Positions 45,830 through 56,940 of a stretch of 64,000 bases of DNA are shown in pieces. Position 1 is the first letter of the stretch; each line of letters begins with the position of its first letter. The stretch covers positions 66,321,203-66,385,202 of the forward strand of contig NC_085139.1 of the NCBI RefSeq assembly GCF_024139115.2, written 5' to 3'. A model generated the notes under the pieces. That model had not been told where the DNA came from. It worked only from the letters and a program-made list of their open reading frames with translations, and ran no database searches. Made by a program: the position numbers and the translations under genes. This DNA is from Armigeres subalbatus. Lineage: Eukaryota > Arthropoda > Insecta > Diptera > Culicidae.

Positions 45830-47131
45830 TGGGTTAGCCTCAATGTTAGAGGCAAACATGATTAAGTCAGTCGGTACGTTATCAGATTCATTTGACTTCT
45901 ATTTTGAGAAATTAGTTGATACTCCAGCAAGTGTGACTCGCGTCAATTAGTTGGTCATATGGAATGATGTGATTGGTGTTTATCAGGTGAGAAAGAAAGA
46001 GGATGATTGGCTTGATTGTCCTCAATATGACAGCTAAATCATTTCGCTTCATAAGCTTCTTCCATCATGTTTTTGCGGTCGTCCAAATTGTTGAAATGAT
46101 AACAAATCAATTGGACATTATCTGCGTGTCCGAAATATAACGTGGATAGGCTTTAAATCAGGTTTATCAGGATCGTGCGTTGTTTTGGTTCAAACGAGTT
46201 AGGTATTGAGCAAGTAAAAATATTCCAGAGATTTATTCACTATTTATTGAATCTATTTTAACAAATTTTCGAACTTCGAACAGTTGTTATATCTTACGAT
46301 AGGAATGTACGAAAAATAGTACGCTCCCTTGATTTTCCAGCGCCAGATATCATTACTTTAGGAAATTAGAGTAGGAACAGTGGTTCCATGCTGATGCAAT
46401 GCTGATTGAATAAATAATAGAAGCAACAAACTAAAATGTTGGACAAATTGTTTAAGGAACACAGGATGCTTAGCTTATCGGCATATTTCTAAAAAATACT
46501 GATTTTAAATTGGTTTTCTCAGCAAGTATTTAATCTTTAAATATTCTAAAGTTTTTACAGAGTTTTGCGAGTATATTTAATTAAACCTAGCGTGACGCTA
46601 AGAATAAAAGTTCAGCACCGCCACTAATATCCCGAGACCGCAATCGACGCCTAAGAAGAACAGATTATCACTGATCACTGCGCATTCTAATCCATTATTT
46701 TTAATAGTTGGGGGAAATATTAGAGTTCGTCAATCGATTGATACCAAAATCTCGAAAATCGGTAGGTACTTTTCGTAAAGGTCTCAAATTTGAATATACA
46801 AAATTACCTATCTATCTTCGAAAAGTACGTAATCGTATGTCAAAAATTAGCTCCCCTAGTTTTTTTTTTGTTAGTTACGCCAATGGGTAAAAGTACCACT
46901 GGAGTCGTTGTAGGTTTTCACGATTGTAGGTTTTCTCAATTTTACTTCGCCTAGCTGAACGGGGTCTGCTCCGCCAATGAACGATTCAAGACAATTCAAA
47001 AATCTATAAAGAAACGACTGAGATATTCAAAGTCTATCAATTTTTCGTGACGTTTCACGATTTCCGTAATCGTGAAGTGTAACCCGCTATCGAAAATACA
47101 GACGCGGTTTTATGTCAAAAAGTACGCTGAA
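45830..47131. other. No gene recognised
   Basis: AT-rich sequence. A 60-residue frame at 46708-46890 has no recognised motif. Confidence 0.4.
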
Positions 47132-47138
47132 TTGAAAT

Positions 47139-47488
47139 TTATTTATTACCAGACTAAGGCCGGAGTGAGCCCAAGTACACGATTTTTTCAACCACCTCGA
47201 TTTCGTCACCACCAATAGAAACTCGTGGTGAGTGGCTTACATTGACCTCTCTTGTGTCTCTGCCTATCATGTACTGCGGCTTCAACGTGTTGATGACTAG
47301 TCCAATCCGTTTAGCTTCGCTTTTCAGTCTGATGTAGGCTTCCTCCATCCTCTCAAAGTTACGTGCCATGATATCAATGTCGTCGGCGAAACCAAATAAC
47401 TGGACGGACTTCGTGAAAATCGTACCACGCGTGTCAATCCCTGCCCTTCGTATTACTCCCTCCAAATCGATGTTGAATAGCAGACACG
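47139..47488 (-). pseudogene. Element F: RT C-terminal part
   Basis: Continues from the split: LLFNIDLEGVIRRAGIDTRG, VQLFGFADDIDIMARNFERM (catalytic Asp-Asp) and VSIGGDEIEVVEKIVYLGSL, then directly the 3' end. The split sits inside the conserved SCLLFN block. Confidence 0.83.
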
Positions 47489-48260
47489 GGGCTGCGAAAT
47501 GGTGAGTTGACATCCGGGAAGGGGCGCCTAACATAGCTCTGGTCCTCACAAGTTCCAATAATCACGCTTCCACGGGTCTTCCGATGACAATTGACCGCCA
47601 GCTAAGGGTTGCGTACTTAGCTGGTAGTGCAGCCTGGGCACTGTTGTCCTTCTGACATCAGCTAGAGTGAGAGGGTGTGTCCTATGGGGTCTGCCTAGGA
47701 TGTGGTGGGGTTCGACAGTGGGCTCTGTTGAACTCCTATAAAAAGCTGCATGTGTTCCCAAGCAGGCCCTATCAAAGCGACCGTGTGCCGCTCAAAGCGC
47801 ACTGGCCTAGTCCTGGTGTTGGGTGGGACTTTAAACAAATTTGACCCGACTGACCGAGCGTCTGTTCACCAAGGAGGTGCGGCTCCAACAGCGTCTGTTC
47901 TGGCATCCAGCGGCTGAGTGTGAAATGCTATTCCCCGGAAGCTATACCTAAGGGGCCATCCACAAAGTACGTCACGCTCCTAGGGGGGAGGGGGGGTTCC
48001 GAACAGCGTGACGACTCATACAAAAATATTAGAGGTTTAATATAAAAAGTGTGACGAAGGGGGGAGGGGGGGTTGAAAATAGCCAAATTTTGCGTGACGT
48101 ACTTTATGGATCTTCCCTAAGATGGCAGCCCCATCTCGGTGGATAGGGAACCTTGGGCCAACAACCTACTGTTCCCGAAACACCAATTTGTTCGAGAATC
48201 CGATAATGAAAGAATACGGACTGATTTTACGGCGACGACTCTTAGCGCGAAACAACGGAC
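47489..48260 (+). other. Element E 5' UTR, apparently mosaic
   Basis: 47678-47838 is clearly similar to the 5' UTR of element C (minus strand, about 58905-59055), including CCTAGGATGTGGTGGGGTT and AAAAGCTGCATGT. 47853-47905 instead resembles the 5' UTR of element D (GAGCGTCTGTTC and AACAGCGTCTGTTCT, compare 17978-18030). The coding regions of these families are only distantly related. Confidence 0.7.
47952..48117. mobile_element. 166-bp PIF/Harbinger-type MITE
   Basis: TIRs of about 25 bp begin GGGGCCATCCACAAAGTACG and GGGAAGATCCATAAAGTACG. A TAA duplication lies at 47949-47951 and 48118-48120. A three-base TWA duplication with GGG termini is the PIF/Harbinger signature. It sits in the E 5' UTR. 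A decayed relative is at 62580-62725. Confidence 0.85.
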
Positions 48261-48264
48261 ACGA

Positions 48265-49600
48265 ATAGGAACATGGAACGTTTTAACCCTAGCCCAGCAG
48301 GGTAAATTGGCACAACTTGCCAATGAGGCACGCCGCATGAAGCTTGAGATCCTGGGACTGAGTGAAGTCCGTTGGCCAAACTTTGGAGAACACAGAACGC
48401 CGTCGGGACAAGTTCTGCTATGCTCTGGTTTACGAGGTGAACACGCTCCCTGGCATCACGGAGTTGGCTTCCTACTAAGCGCTCAGGCACACTCTGCGCT
48501 TATGAAGTGGGAACCTATAAGTTAAAGGATAATCGTTGCCAGATTTGGAACACGGGTCCGAAACCTTACTATAATCCAATGTTATGCGCCAACCGATGCT
48601 GCCGATCTGCAAGACAAAGAGAACTTCTACAGTCAACTCAATGCCGTCGTAGATAGAATTCTGAAGGGTGATATCAAGATCTGTTTGGGCGACTTCAATG
48701 CGAAGATCGGATCCGACAACTCGAACCATGAGCGCATTATGGGACGCCATGGTCTCGGAGAAATGAGCGAAAACGGAGAGCTGTTCGCAGAATTTTGTGG
48801 TAATAACGACATGGTGATCGGGAGATCGCTCTTCCCTCATCGACCGGTTCACAAGGTCACGTGGGTCTCCCGTGACGGCTTTACAGAAAATTAAATCGAC
48901 CACATCTGCATCAACCGAAAATGGGAACGGAGCCTTCTTGATGTACGGAATAAACGTAGTGCCGATATCGCGTCTGATCACCACCTCCTCATCGGTAAAA
49001 TACGCCTGCGCATTGCGCGGATTCGTCGGCAGGGAGAAATAGTTGGACGACGATTCAACACACACTGACTGGAAGATGCCACGGTGAAACGGTCCTTCGT
49101 TGAAGAACTGGAGACGCGTGCTGCAGATATTCTGGAAGGTGGCAGTGTGGAAGACCATTGAACCGCCATCAAGAATGCCTTCATCGCCACCAGCGAGAAC
49201 AATCTGGGTGAACTACGCACCCAGAGAAAACAATTGATCACCGATGAGACCTGGAGGAAGATAGAGGAGCGAAGAGAAGCCAAAGCCGCGATAGAGCGAT
49301 CGAAAACCAGAGGAGCCAAAGTCCGATACGCGGCTCTTGAGAAGGAAGTAAAACGCTCATGTCGACGGGACAAGCGAGCGTGGGCAGACTCTCTGGCCGA
49401 CGAAGGAGAGAGAGCCGCCGCAACCGGGGACATTCGCCTTTTCTACGATATCTCATGACGCTTAAGCGGGGCGAAGATGAATGCAACAATGCCTGTTAAA
49501 GACGCAAATGATCAGTTATTGACCGACCCAACTGACCAGCTGAAACGCTGGTTCGAGCACTTCGAACAACTTTTTCAGTGCCAGCCAGGCCATCACCACC
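48265..49600 (+). pseudogene. Element E: endonuclease and linker
   Basis: EN motifs: IGTWNVLTLAQQGKLAQLAN, EILGLSEVRWPNFGEH (catalytic Glu), TIIQCYAPTDAAD, KICLGDFNAKIGSDN (catalytic Asp and Asn) and RSADIASDHHLLIGKIRL. Five in-frame stops (near 48523, 48892, 49065, 49158 and 49456) break an otherwise constant frame, then a frameshift near 49600 leads to the RT frame. Several stops are one change from a sense codon. Confidence 0.85.
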
Positions 49601-51191
49601 TCGGCATGATCTGCCTAGGATCCGACGTATAACACGCGTCAATACCGAAGCTCCATCACTGCTAGAGATTCAAACAGCCATCCAAAGCATGCAATCGAAT
49701 AAAGCCCCAGGGGTCGACCGCATATCAGCCGAGATGCTCAAAGCTGACCCCATGACGTCCGCTCAACTACTGCATCGTTTATTTCGTAATATCTGGGACA
49801 CCGCAACTTTCCCGGTCGACTGGATGCAAGGTATCTTAGTGAAGGTGCCCAAAAAGGGTGACCTGACTGTATGCGATAACTGGCGAGGCATTATGTTGCT
49901 GTGTACCGTTCTCAAAGTTCTGTGCAAAATTATCCTAACCCGGATTCAGGAGAAGATCGATGCGACTCTCCGGCGGCAGCAAGCCGGATTCCGTGCCGGA
50001 AGATCCTGTGTGGACCATATTGTCACGCTCCGCATCATTCTGGAGCAGGTCAACGAATTCCAAGAGTCCCTTTACTTGGTATGCATTGACTACGAAAAAG
50101 CTTTCGACCGTCTCAATCACGAGAATATGTGGGGCGCCCTGAGACGCAAGGGAGTTCCTGAGAAAATCATCGGCCTCATCGAGGCACAGTACGAGGCCTT
50201 CCCGTGTAGAGTGCTGCACAATGGGGTTTTGTCCGACCCTATCCGGGTCGTAGCTGGTGTGAGGCAAGCATGTATTCTATCACCGTTACTGTTCCTCATC
50301 GTAATCGACGAGATTCTGGTAGATGCGATTGACCGTGAACCAAACCGCGGGCTGTTATGGCAGCCTATAACCATGGAGCACCTAAATGACTTCGAATTGG
50401 CGGATGATGTTGCACTCCTCGCGCAACGGCGCTCTGATATGCAGAGTAAGCTCAACGACCTTGCCGAGCGCTCCTCTTCGGCAGGTCTAGTCATAAACGT
50501 CAACAAAACCAAATCGTTGAATGTAAACAAGGCGACTCCTTCAAGTTTCACAGTAGCCGGGCAACCAGTGGAGAATGTTGAAAGCTTCCAATATCTTGGT
50601 AGCCAAATGGCGTCAGACGGCGGTATCAAGATTGACATAGGCACACGGATAAAGAAAGCAAAGGCTGCCTTTGCGAGTTTAAGAAATATCTGGAAAAACA
50701 GGCAGATAAGTGAACGCACCAAAATACGAATTTTCAACTCTAACGTGAAATCTGTGCTGTTATACGCTAGCGAAACATGGTGTGTATCAGTGGAGAACAC
50801 TCAACAGCTGCAGGTGTTCATTAACAGATGCCTGCGGTATATAATTCGGGCCTTATGGCCTCACAACTGGATCTCAAACAACGAGCTCTATCGTCGTTGT
50901 CACCAGAGGCCGATAGCAACAGAAATTCGGGATCGGAAGTGGGGCTGGGTCGGCCACACTCTACGTAGGGGCGGAAACGAAATCTGTAATCAAGCATTAG
51001 ACTGGAACCCAGCGGGACATCGCAGCAGAGGCAGATCCAGAGGCTCATGGCGGCGAAGCCTCAATAAAGAAATAAAAGAAGTCGACCGAAATCTAACCTG
51101 GCAACAGGTTAAAGCGATAGCCGGACAACGCTCAGGATGGAGATCCTTCAAGTCGGCCCTTTGCACCACCGGAGGTGTACAGGATCCATAA
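49600..51191 (+). pseudogene. Element E: reverse transcriptase and C-terminal region
   Basis: A long open frame, with in-phase protein from about 49620. Motifs: NKAPGVDRISAEMLKADPMT, VKVPKKGDLTVCDNWRGIML, QQAGFRAGRSCVDHIVTLR, YLVCIDYEKAFDRLNHEN, VRQACILSPLLFLIVIDEI and NDFELADDVALLAQR (catalytic Asp-Asp kept, but the usual Phe before Ala is Leu). The C-terminal region has LLYASETWCVS, FINRCLRYI and WGWVGHTLRR. In VRQAC the usual VRQGC Gly is Ala. The frame could encode an RT fragment but lacks EN. Confidence 0.87.
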
Positions 51192-51436
51192 GTAAAGTAA
51201 GTCAATAGCAGACACGAAAGACCATCACCTTGCCGTAACCCTCTGCGCATTTCGAAGGGACTCGAGAATGCCCCTGAAACTCGAACTACGCACATCACCC
51301 GATCCAACGTCGCCTTGATCAACCGTATCAGTTTATCCGGAAATCCGTTTTCGTGCATTAGCTGCCATAGCTGGTCCCGATCGATTGTATCATATGCGGC
51401 TTTAAAGTCGATAAATAGATGATGTGCGGGCACGTT

Positions 51437-51658
51437 GTATTCTCGGCATTTCTGAAATACCTGACGTATGGCGAACACCTGGTCTGTGGTAGAGCGTTCA
51501 CCCATAAATCCCGCCTGGTACTGCTCCAGTGCACCACGAACTCTCTCGTATTCTCGGCATTTCTGAAATACCTGACGTATGGCGAACACCTGGTCTGTGG
51601 TAGAGCGTTCACCCATAAATCCCGCCTGGTACTGCCACAGTGCCCCACGAACTCTCTT
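51437..51658 (-). repeat. In-frame 111-bp tandem duplication in element F RT
   Basis: Two adjacent 111-bp copies (51437-51547 and 51548-51658) duplicate 37 codons covering QYQAGFMGERSTTDQVFAIR. Only a few bases differ, so the duplication is recent relative to the element's decay. Confidence 0.88.
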
Positions 51659-51837
51659 GCAATTGTTGTTGGTCGGCGGCATACAATTTGGGAGAGTACC
51701 TTGTAGGCGGCGTTCAGCAATGTGATTGCGCGGTAATTGCTACAATCCAGCTTATCGCCCTTTTTGTAGATGGGACACACGACACCTTCCATCCACTCCT
51801 GCGTCAGAACCTCATCCTCCCAAACCTTGGTAATTAC

Positions 51838-52395
51838 CAGGCTTCGGAATTCTCACTTATATGAATAAAAACCTGCGATTAATCCATTTAGCGGAGTTTG
51901 ATTTTTCATGGTCCCCCTGTGAGGAAGTATTCTCACACAACATTTTTATCCGGATAGAATGGCGAGTGATAAATTCGTGAGCGCCAGATCGCCGGATAAT
52001 TTCATTTTAATCCTCAAATTTTCCTTCTCGTCGCCTCATCAGATAAATTTTACAAGCATATTTACAAAAATTTAGTACCGCAACGGGATTCGAACCCAAA
52101 ACAATTTTTAAAATGTTCAGAGCGCCCACTAAAACCACGCCACCACATGAATTGGTTGAAAGCGAATGGAAAAACTGCTGTATTAAACCTTTTGCTTATC
52201 GTGGCGCATCGTTAGATTCAATCAGCTTGGAGTGGCAAAGCAAGCGGCATTTGATTTTCGCGAAACATGGGAAGAAGGATAACAATTTTTCGCACCATCG
52301 CTTGTGCCGGAGTTTATCGCACTGTAATTTATCCGGATAAAATGCATGGTGGAGTGATCAGTTGTCGCGTGAGTGAGTGAGAAATCCGAACCCTG
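51838..52395. mobile_element. 558-bp hAT-type MITE with pol III-like boxes
   Basis: TIRs CAGGCTTCGGAATTCTCAC and CAGGGTTCGGATTTCTCAC. An 8-bp duplication, GTAATTAC (itself a palindrome), lies at 51830-51837 and 52396-52403. It splits the element F linker, and removal restores the ITKVW-type coding sequence. On the minus strand there is a perfect B box, GGGTTCGAATCCC (52085-52097), with a weak A-box-like GTGGCGTGG about 50 nt upstream. No transposase is present. Confidence 0.85.
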
Positions 52396-52896
52396 GTAAT
52401 TACCCAGTGCAGCGCTCATGACTGTGTTTAAACAGCTCTCCTGGTAGTGGGTCAACTCCAGGGGCTTTGTTGTTTTTCAGCCGGCCGATCTCCTCCTGGA
52501 TTTCCTGGAGATTCGGAGCCGGAAGTCGCATGGCTTGCGCGTGTGCTCCTAGGTTCATTACCACACCGCCACCGTTGTCTGCCATATCGCCATTCAGGTG
52601 CTCTTCGTAGTACTGCCGCCACTACGTTATTATCGCGGTACAGTTCCTCCGTCTCTTCACGGTTTCGATCTTCCTGCTGACGCTTTTCCCTCCGGAAAAT
52701 CGAGTTTTGTCTGATCCGCGTCCGTTTGTATCGTGCCTCGTTCGCCCTCGTGCGCTGTTGCAGCAATCTCGCCCATGCTGCATTATTTTCCTCAACTAAC
52801 TGCTCACATTCGCCGTCATACCAGACGTATCTCTGATCCGGAGCCACCGTGTCTAGTGCAGCGGTTGCGGTGCTTCCAATGGCGATGAGTTGAAAT

Positions 52897-55802
52897 ATTA
52901 TGTTTTATTCCAAATAGTTATTCAGCTGCAAATCGTTACATAACTGGTGGATGAATCAAAACATCGTTATCGGTATCAATCTTCCTCAAATAGCACTAGA
53001 ATCATCACATCAATCAATAGGTGTCAGAAATTGAAATAGTTCTTCCGCAATCTGCGCTCGCCCGTATCAAACTCGAAGTGCCTTTACTTCAAAGTTTACT
53101 TTTATTGCCTTGGTTTAGAGTTCTCAATTATGGTTTCATGTTCACCTCCAGTATCTTCCATCTTGGACCGAATTGAACACGTGTGCTCCTTGTTCCTATA
53201 CACTCAGCTCATTCCCTCTTTCTCCAATAACTAAATCAATTTCCAACAACTTTCCCAACATCATGATCCCAGTTGGAACTGTAGTTGGGTTGGAAAACTT
53301 CTCCGAGCAACAAAAGCAGTAACATCAACAGAGGGCGGTAAGAAAAGCATCAATCAAAAGCAAAAGTTTCATTAAAACCCATTGAATTGGTGAACAGCTT
53401 TCTTCGTCTGCAGCTGCCAGCCATCACGGCTGACGGGTTAGCTGGTCGACGACGGCGGCGTGCACTAACTAAAACGAAAACTGGATGACGAGGATGAAGT
53501 TCTCCACTCGCCCCGAGAAGAGGCAAATCACCACCATCCCAACCAACGGTTGCCGTTTGGGAAATCCGTACAGACGGCGGCGCGGTGCCGGTGGCAAATG
53601 CAGAAGCTTCCATTTTTCTTCAGATTCGGAATTCCGGATTTCGGAGGAAGAAAAAACTAGTAGGTATCTAATTCCTCCGGACTGCTACCGCACATCTACT
53701 ATGGCGTCGCACTATAGGTTTAAATAATGATATGTGGTCAAATTTAGTATTAGTATATTTAGTATTTGTACAAAAAAGCAGTAGCTGTAATATGATGCTG
53801 CAGTATAAAATCTAATGGAACTCCAAGAAATCCTTCAGTAATTCCCTTGAAGCAAGGAATTTTAAAGAATGAGCCTATGAACTGATTCTGGCCACAGAGA
53901 TTCCTGTAGTACTGTCAAACTTTCGAGAGAGAAATTTTCCTGCCGGTAGCCTTGACTGGGTTCTCCTGGTGCCAATATTTTGCAGCCCCCTTGGAGACGA
54001 CGACGTTCAAGTTAACCGGCGCAAAAACTTTGCCGTTCGCATCCAGCCGGCTGGCGGGACCAGCAAGAGTCATACCGACCAAGCAAGCGGGCGGAAGGTC
54101 GCCGGTCGGGATCGGGATAAAAAAATGGGTAACGATAGTGCAAGCGGACAAAAAAAAAGGGAGGAAAAGTTATCCCATCATTTCTGCTCAGTGCTTAGTG
54201 TTTTTTTTTCTCCTTTCGGATGGCAAAATTTCACTCGTTTGCCGACCAAGTAAGTGTCAAAAACAGTGTGGTGAAAAATGTGTGTTTTGTGAAATGCAAT
54301 TGCCATCTTTCGGAATTCTCTTTGCCAGATGAAGATTTGGAAGGATTAGAGTTGTTGCAACAGTCCGAACAGCGATTTAACCGAACGATGAGCCGGTGGA
54401 CTGTGGTTTTAGATGGAATTATGTAGGATACTGGTTATGAAGGAAAATGTATACTACATAATATATTTTATAATAAATTTATGTCAATTAAAATAAAATT
54501 AAAAATGGTCAAACCTTTGATGTCTTTTTGAAAAATAACTTTGATAAACTTAAACAAAAAAAATGTCAAACGCATATAGCATTGCATATAGAAATCAGTG
54601 CGAAAGCAAATAATTAACATTAAATAAAATCTACTACGATAACTAGGTACTGCTATGAATAAGAATAACTTGAAGGGTCTCTCCATTAGTGTGAATTAAA
54701 AATACTCCTAATTAGAACTCCTTCAAAGAATTAGGTTGCTATAGAAGTGAATCTGATACATATAGTATCCACTGAAGCAATGGTGGTAAAATAATAATAA
54801 TATTGATTTTTAATTACTACAAATATCACACTTGACAACTTTTTCCCTCATATTGATTATACCCGAAACCCAGCTGAGTACCCTCATATGTTCAAACTAA
54901 TTTGTGGACTCAACCGCACAGCCCATCACTCATATCCAAACAATCTAATTATATCGTACTGTTTCTGGTTCCGTCTCTTCTTCCCCGCAGGTAAGACACA
55001 ATTTCATTCGATGGAATCAGCCCTTCGCCGTGATTGATTGCTATTTACCAAGCCGCTACCGCACCGCTCTGGCTGCTGCCAGTCTTCTCCTGGCTGAACC
55101 TAACGATGACAACAGCTCCACATGTCGCCGGTCCCATGGTACCGGCCCCAATCGCAATACCAGGTAGGAAGGTAGGAATCGGCACAGACCCATACCGAAA
55201 GTGACTGAACCCCACGAACCGTAATGCCCTCGGTAGAACAATCCGTGGGTAGAATCATTACTAATTCAAGTGGGTTCTCGACGTTGGCCGTAAAAAATCC
55301 ACCATGCTCAGTTCCAACCGCTTCGAATCGGTATGGAAATTGATTTCCCCGCGGAGTGCGCAGGGTAGGAATAGTTGACGGAGCACTCTCGGTGGGAGTT
55401 AGCTTCGTTGGCATCTGGCTGGTTTGGGGAGTTCATTTTGACGGAATGTAATTGAATTTTTCAACGGTCACATTGGACTTTTGGGGATTCGACTCCCTTC
55501 CGCAGGTTTCATCGACGATTGCGCGGTTTTACAGATGGGAGGGTTTCGTTTGCACTGACATTATCTCCCTCACCGGTTGGGTGTGTACATAGGAAAACCT
55601 TTAAAACCACATGGAATGATGAATTTAAATTGATTTGAGATGGAGAATATTTTTTTTAGCAATGCTTCAGACATACACTCCCTTTAAGAATTTGACAAAA
55701 TGTTTACCAGATATTGTTTAAGTCTTATGTCCAATTTATGATTTTCATGGCTCATTCAAAAGATAATGAGTAGATCTTATAAATTTAGATTAGAAGCTAA
55801 AT
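52897..55802. other. No convincing gene; unique-looking DNA
   Basis: Best candidate for single-copy host sequence in the window, with GC-rich patches at 53400-53640 and 53990-54130. Frames such as 53485-53727 and 53952-54332 lack domains. A pyrimidine tract followed by CAG/GT at about 54980-54993 resembles a splice acceptor but has no exon partner. Confidence 0.35.
55100..55414 (-). CDS. Candidate unknown ORF, 104 aa
   Basis: Starts MPTKLTPTESAPSTIPTLRT and continues with ENPLELVMILPTDCSTEGIT and VQSLSVWVCADSYLPTWYC. The composition is not low-complexity and it does not resemble any transposon protein here. No domain is recognised. It could be a host exon or a chance frame. Confidence 0.22.
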   Translation of the reverse strand: MPTKLTPTESAPSTIPTLRTPRGNQFPYRFEAVGTEHGGFFTANVENPLELVMILPTDCSTEGITVRGVQSLSVWVCADSYLPTWYCDWGRYHGTGDMWSCCHR

Positions 55803-55824
55803 ACTAAGTATAGTTATTATTTAT

Positions 55825-56940
55825 TCAGACTAAGGCCGAAGTGGCCTGTGCGGTATATAAGAGTCTTCTCCATTCGGCTCGGTCCATGGCTACACGTCGC
55901 CAACCACGCAGTCTACGGAGGGTCCGCAAGTCATCTTCCACCTGATCGATCCACCTTGCCCGCTGCGCACCTCGCCTTCTTGTGCCCGTCGGATCGTTGT
56001 CGAGAACCATTTTCACCGGGTTACTGTCCGACATTCTGGCTACGTGCCCGGCCCATCGCAGTCGTCCGATTTTCGCGGTGTGAACGATGGATGGTTCTCC
56101 CAACAGCTGATGCAATTCGTGGTTCATTCGCCTCCTCCACGTACCGTCCGCCATCTGCACCCCACCATAGATGGTACGCAGCACTTTCCTTTCGAAAACT
56201 CCAAGTGCGCGTTGGTCCTCCACGAGCATCGTCCAGGTCTCGTGTCCGTAGAGGACTACCGGTCTAATGAGCGTTTTGTAGATTGTCAGTTTGGTACGGC
56301 GGCGAACTCTATTCGATCGGAGCGTCTTGCGGAGTCCAAAGTACGTATGATTTCCAGCCACTATGCGTCTCCGAATTTCTCTGCTGGTGTCATTTTCGGC
56401 AGTCACCAGTGAGCCCAAGTACACAAATTCTTCTACCACCTCGATTTCGTCACCACCGATGCAAACTCGCGGTGGGTGGCTCGCATTGTCTTCTCTTGAA
56501 CCTCTGCCTATCATGTACTTCGTCTTCGACGTGTTGATGACTAGTCCGATCCGCTTAGCTTCCCTCTTCAGTCTGATGTAGGCTTCCTCCATCTTCTCAA
56601 AGTTACGTGCCATAATATCTATGTCGTCGGCGAAACCAAATAGCTGGACGGACTTATTGAAAATTGTACCACTCGTGTTAATCCCTGCTCTTCGTATTAC
56701 CCTTCCAAAGCGACGTTGAATAGCAAACACGAAAGACCATCACCTTGCCGTAGCCCTCTGCGGGTTTCGAAGGACTCGAGAATGCCCCTGAAACGCGAAC
56801 TACGCACATAAACAGATCCATCGTCGCTTTGATCAACCGTGTCAGTTTATCCGGAATTCCGTGTTCGTGCATTAGCTGCCATAGCTGGTCCCGATCGATT
56901 GTATCATACGCGGCTTTGAAGTCGATGAATAGATGATGTG
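55825..56940 (-). pseudogene. Element C: RT core and C-terminal region
   Basis: HLFIDFKAAYDTIDRDQLWQ is followed by a frameshift near 56770 (in the SSPFETRRGLRQGD region) and another near 56700 (after LEGVIRR equivalents). The final open frame has VQLFGFADDIDIMARNFEKM (catalytic Asp-Asp), EVVEEFVYLGSLVT, TLIRPVVLYGHETWTM, ALGVFERKVLRTIYGGVQ and GRLRWAGHVARMSDSNPVKM. Confidence 0.88.

Larger units (their letters stand above)
47489..51203 (+). mobile_element. RTE-like non-LTR retrotransposon E, full length
   Basis: Inserted in F with a perfect 13-bp duplication, AATAGCAGACACG, at 47476-47488 and 51204-51216; the insert is 3715 bp including a 166-bp MITE. It has a long 5' UTR, one EN-RT coding region and a 3' end of AAGTAAAGTAAGT-type short repeats, typical of RTE elements. 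Fragments of the same family lie at 2650-3795, 3808-5215 and 16180-16650. The family is distinct from A, B/C/F and D, with a different C-terminus (LYASETWCVSVENTQQLQVF, WGWVGHTLRRGG). Confidence 0.88.
47139..52889 (-). mobile_element. RTE element F (B/C family), 5'-truncated and split twice
   Basis: Three minus-strand pieces of one copy: 52404-52889 (linker), 51217-51829 (RT start) and 47139-47475 (RT end). A 7-bp TTGAAAT lies at 47132-47138 and 52890-52896 as the likely target duplication. The gap 47489-51203 is element E; the gap 51838-52395 is a hAT-type MITE. Near 47155 an internal deletion joins YLGSL directly to the 3'-terminal sequence, removing the C-terminal region. Without inserts the copy is about 1.46 kb. 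Confidence 0.83.
51217..52889 (-). pseudogene. Element F: linker and RT N-terminal part
   Basis: Linker block ECEQLVEENNAAWARLLQQR (about 52800), then MRLPAPNLQEIQEEIGRLKN and APGVDPLPGELFK (about 52520-52440). After the MITE come CPIYKKGDKLDCSNYRAITL and YQAGFMGERSTTDQVFAIRQ (the latter duplicated), then HHLFIDFKAAYDTIDRDQ. The frame ends at the E insertion just after GLRQGDGLSCLL, inside the RT core. Confidence 0.83.

Noticed and set aside
47541..47761. Small ORF in the E 5' UTR
   Set aside because: It lies in a block shared with the C 5' UTR, where the frame is not kept; treated as UTR.
53952..54332. Host exon on the plus strand
   Set aside because: No domain, no clear splice sites, and an equally long antisense frame; not distinguishable from chance.
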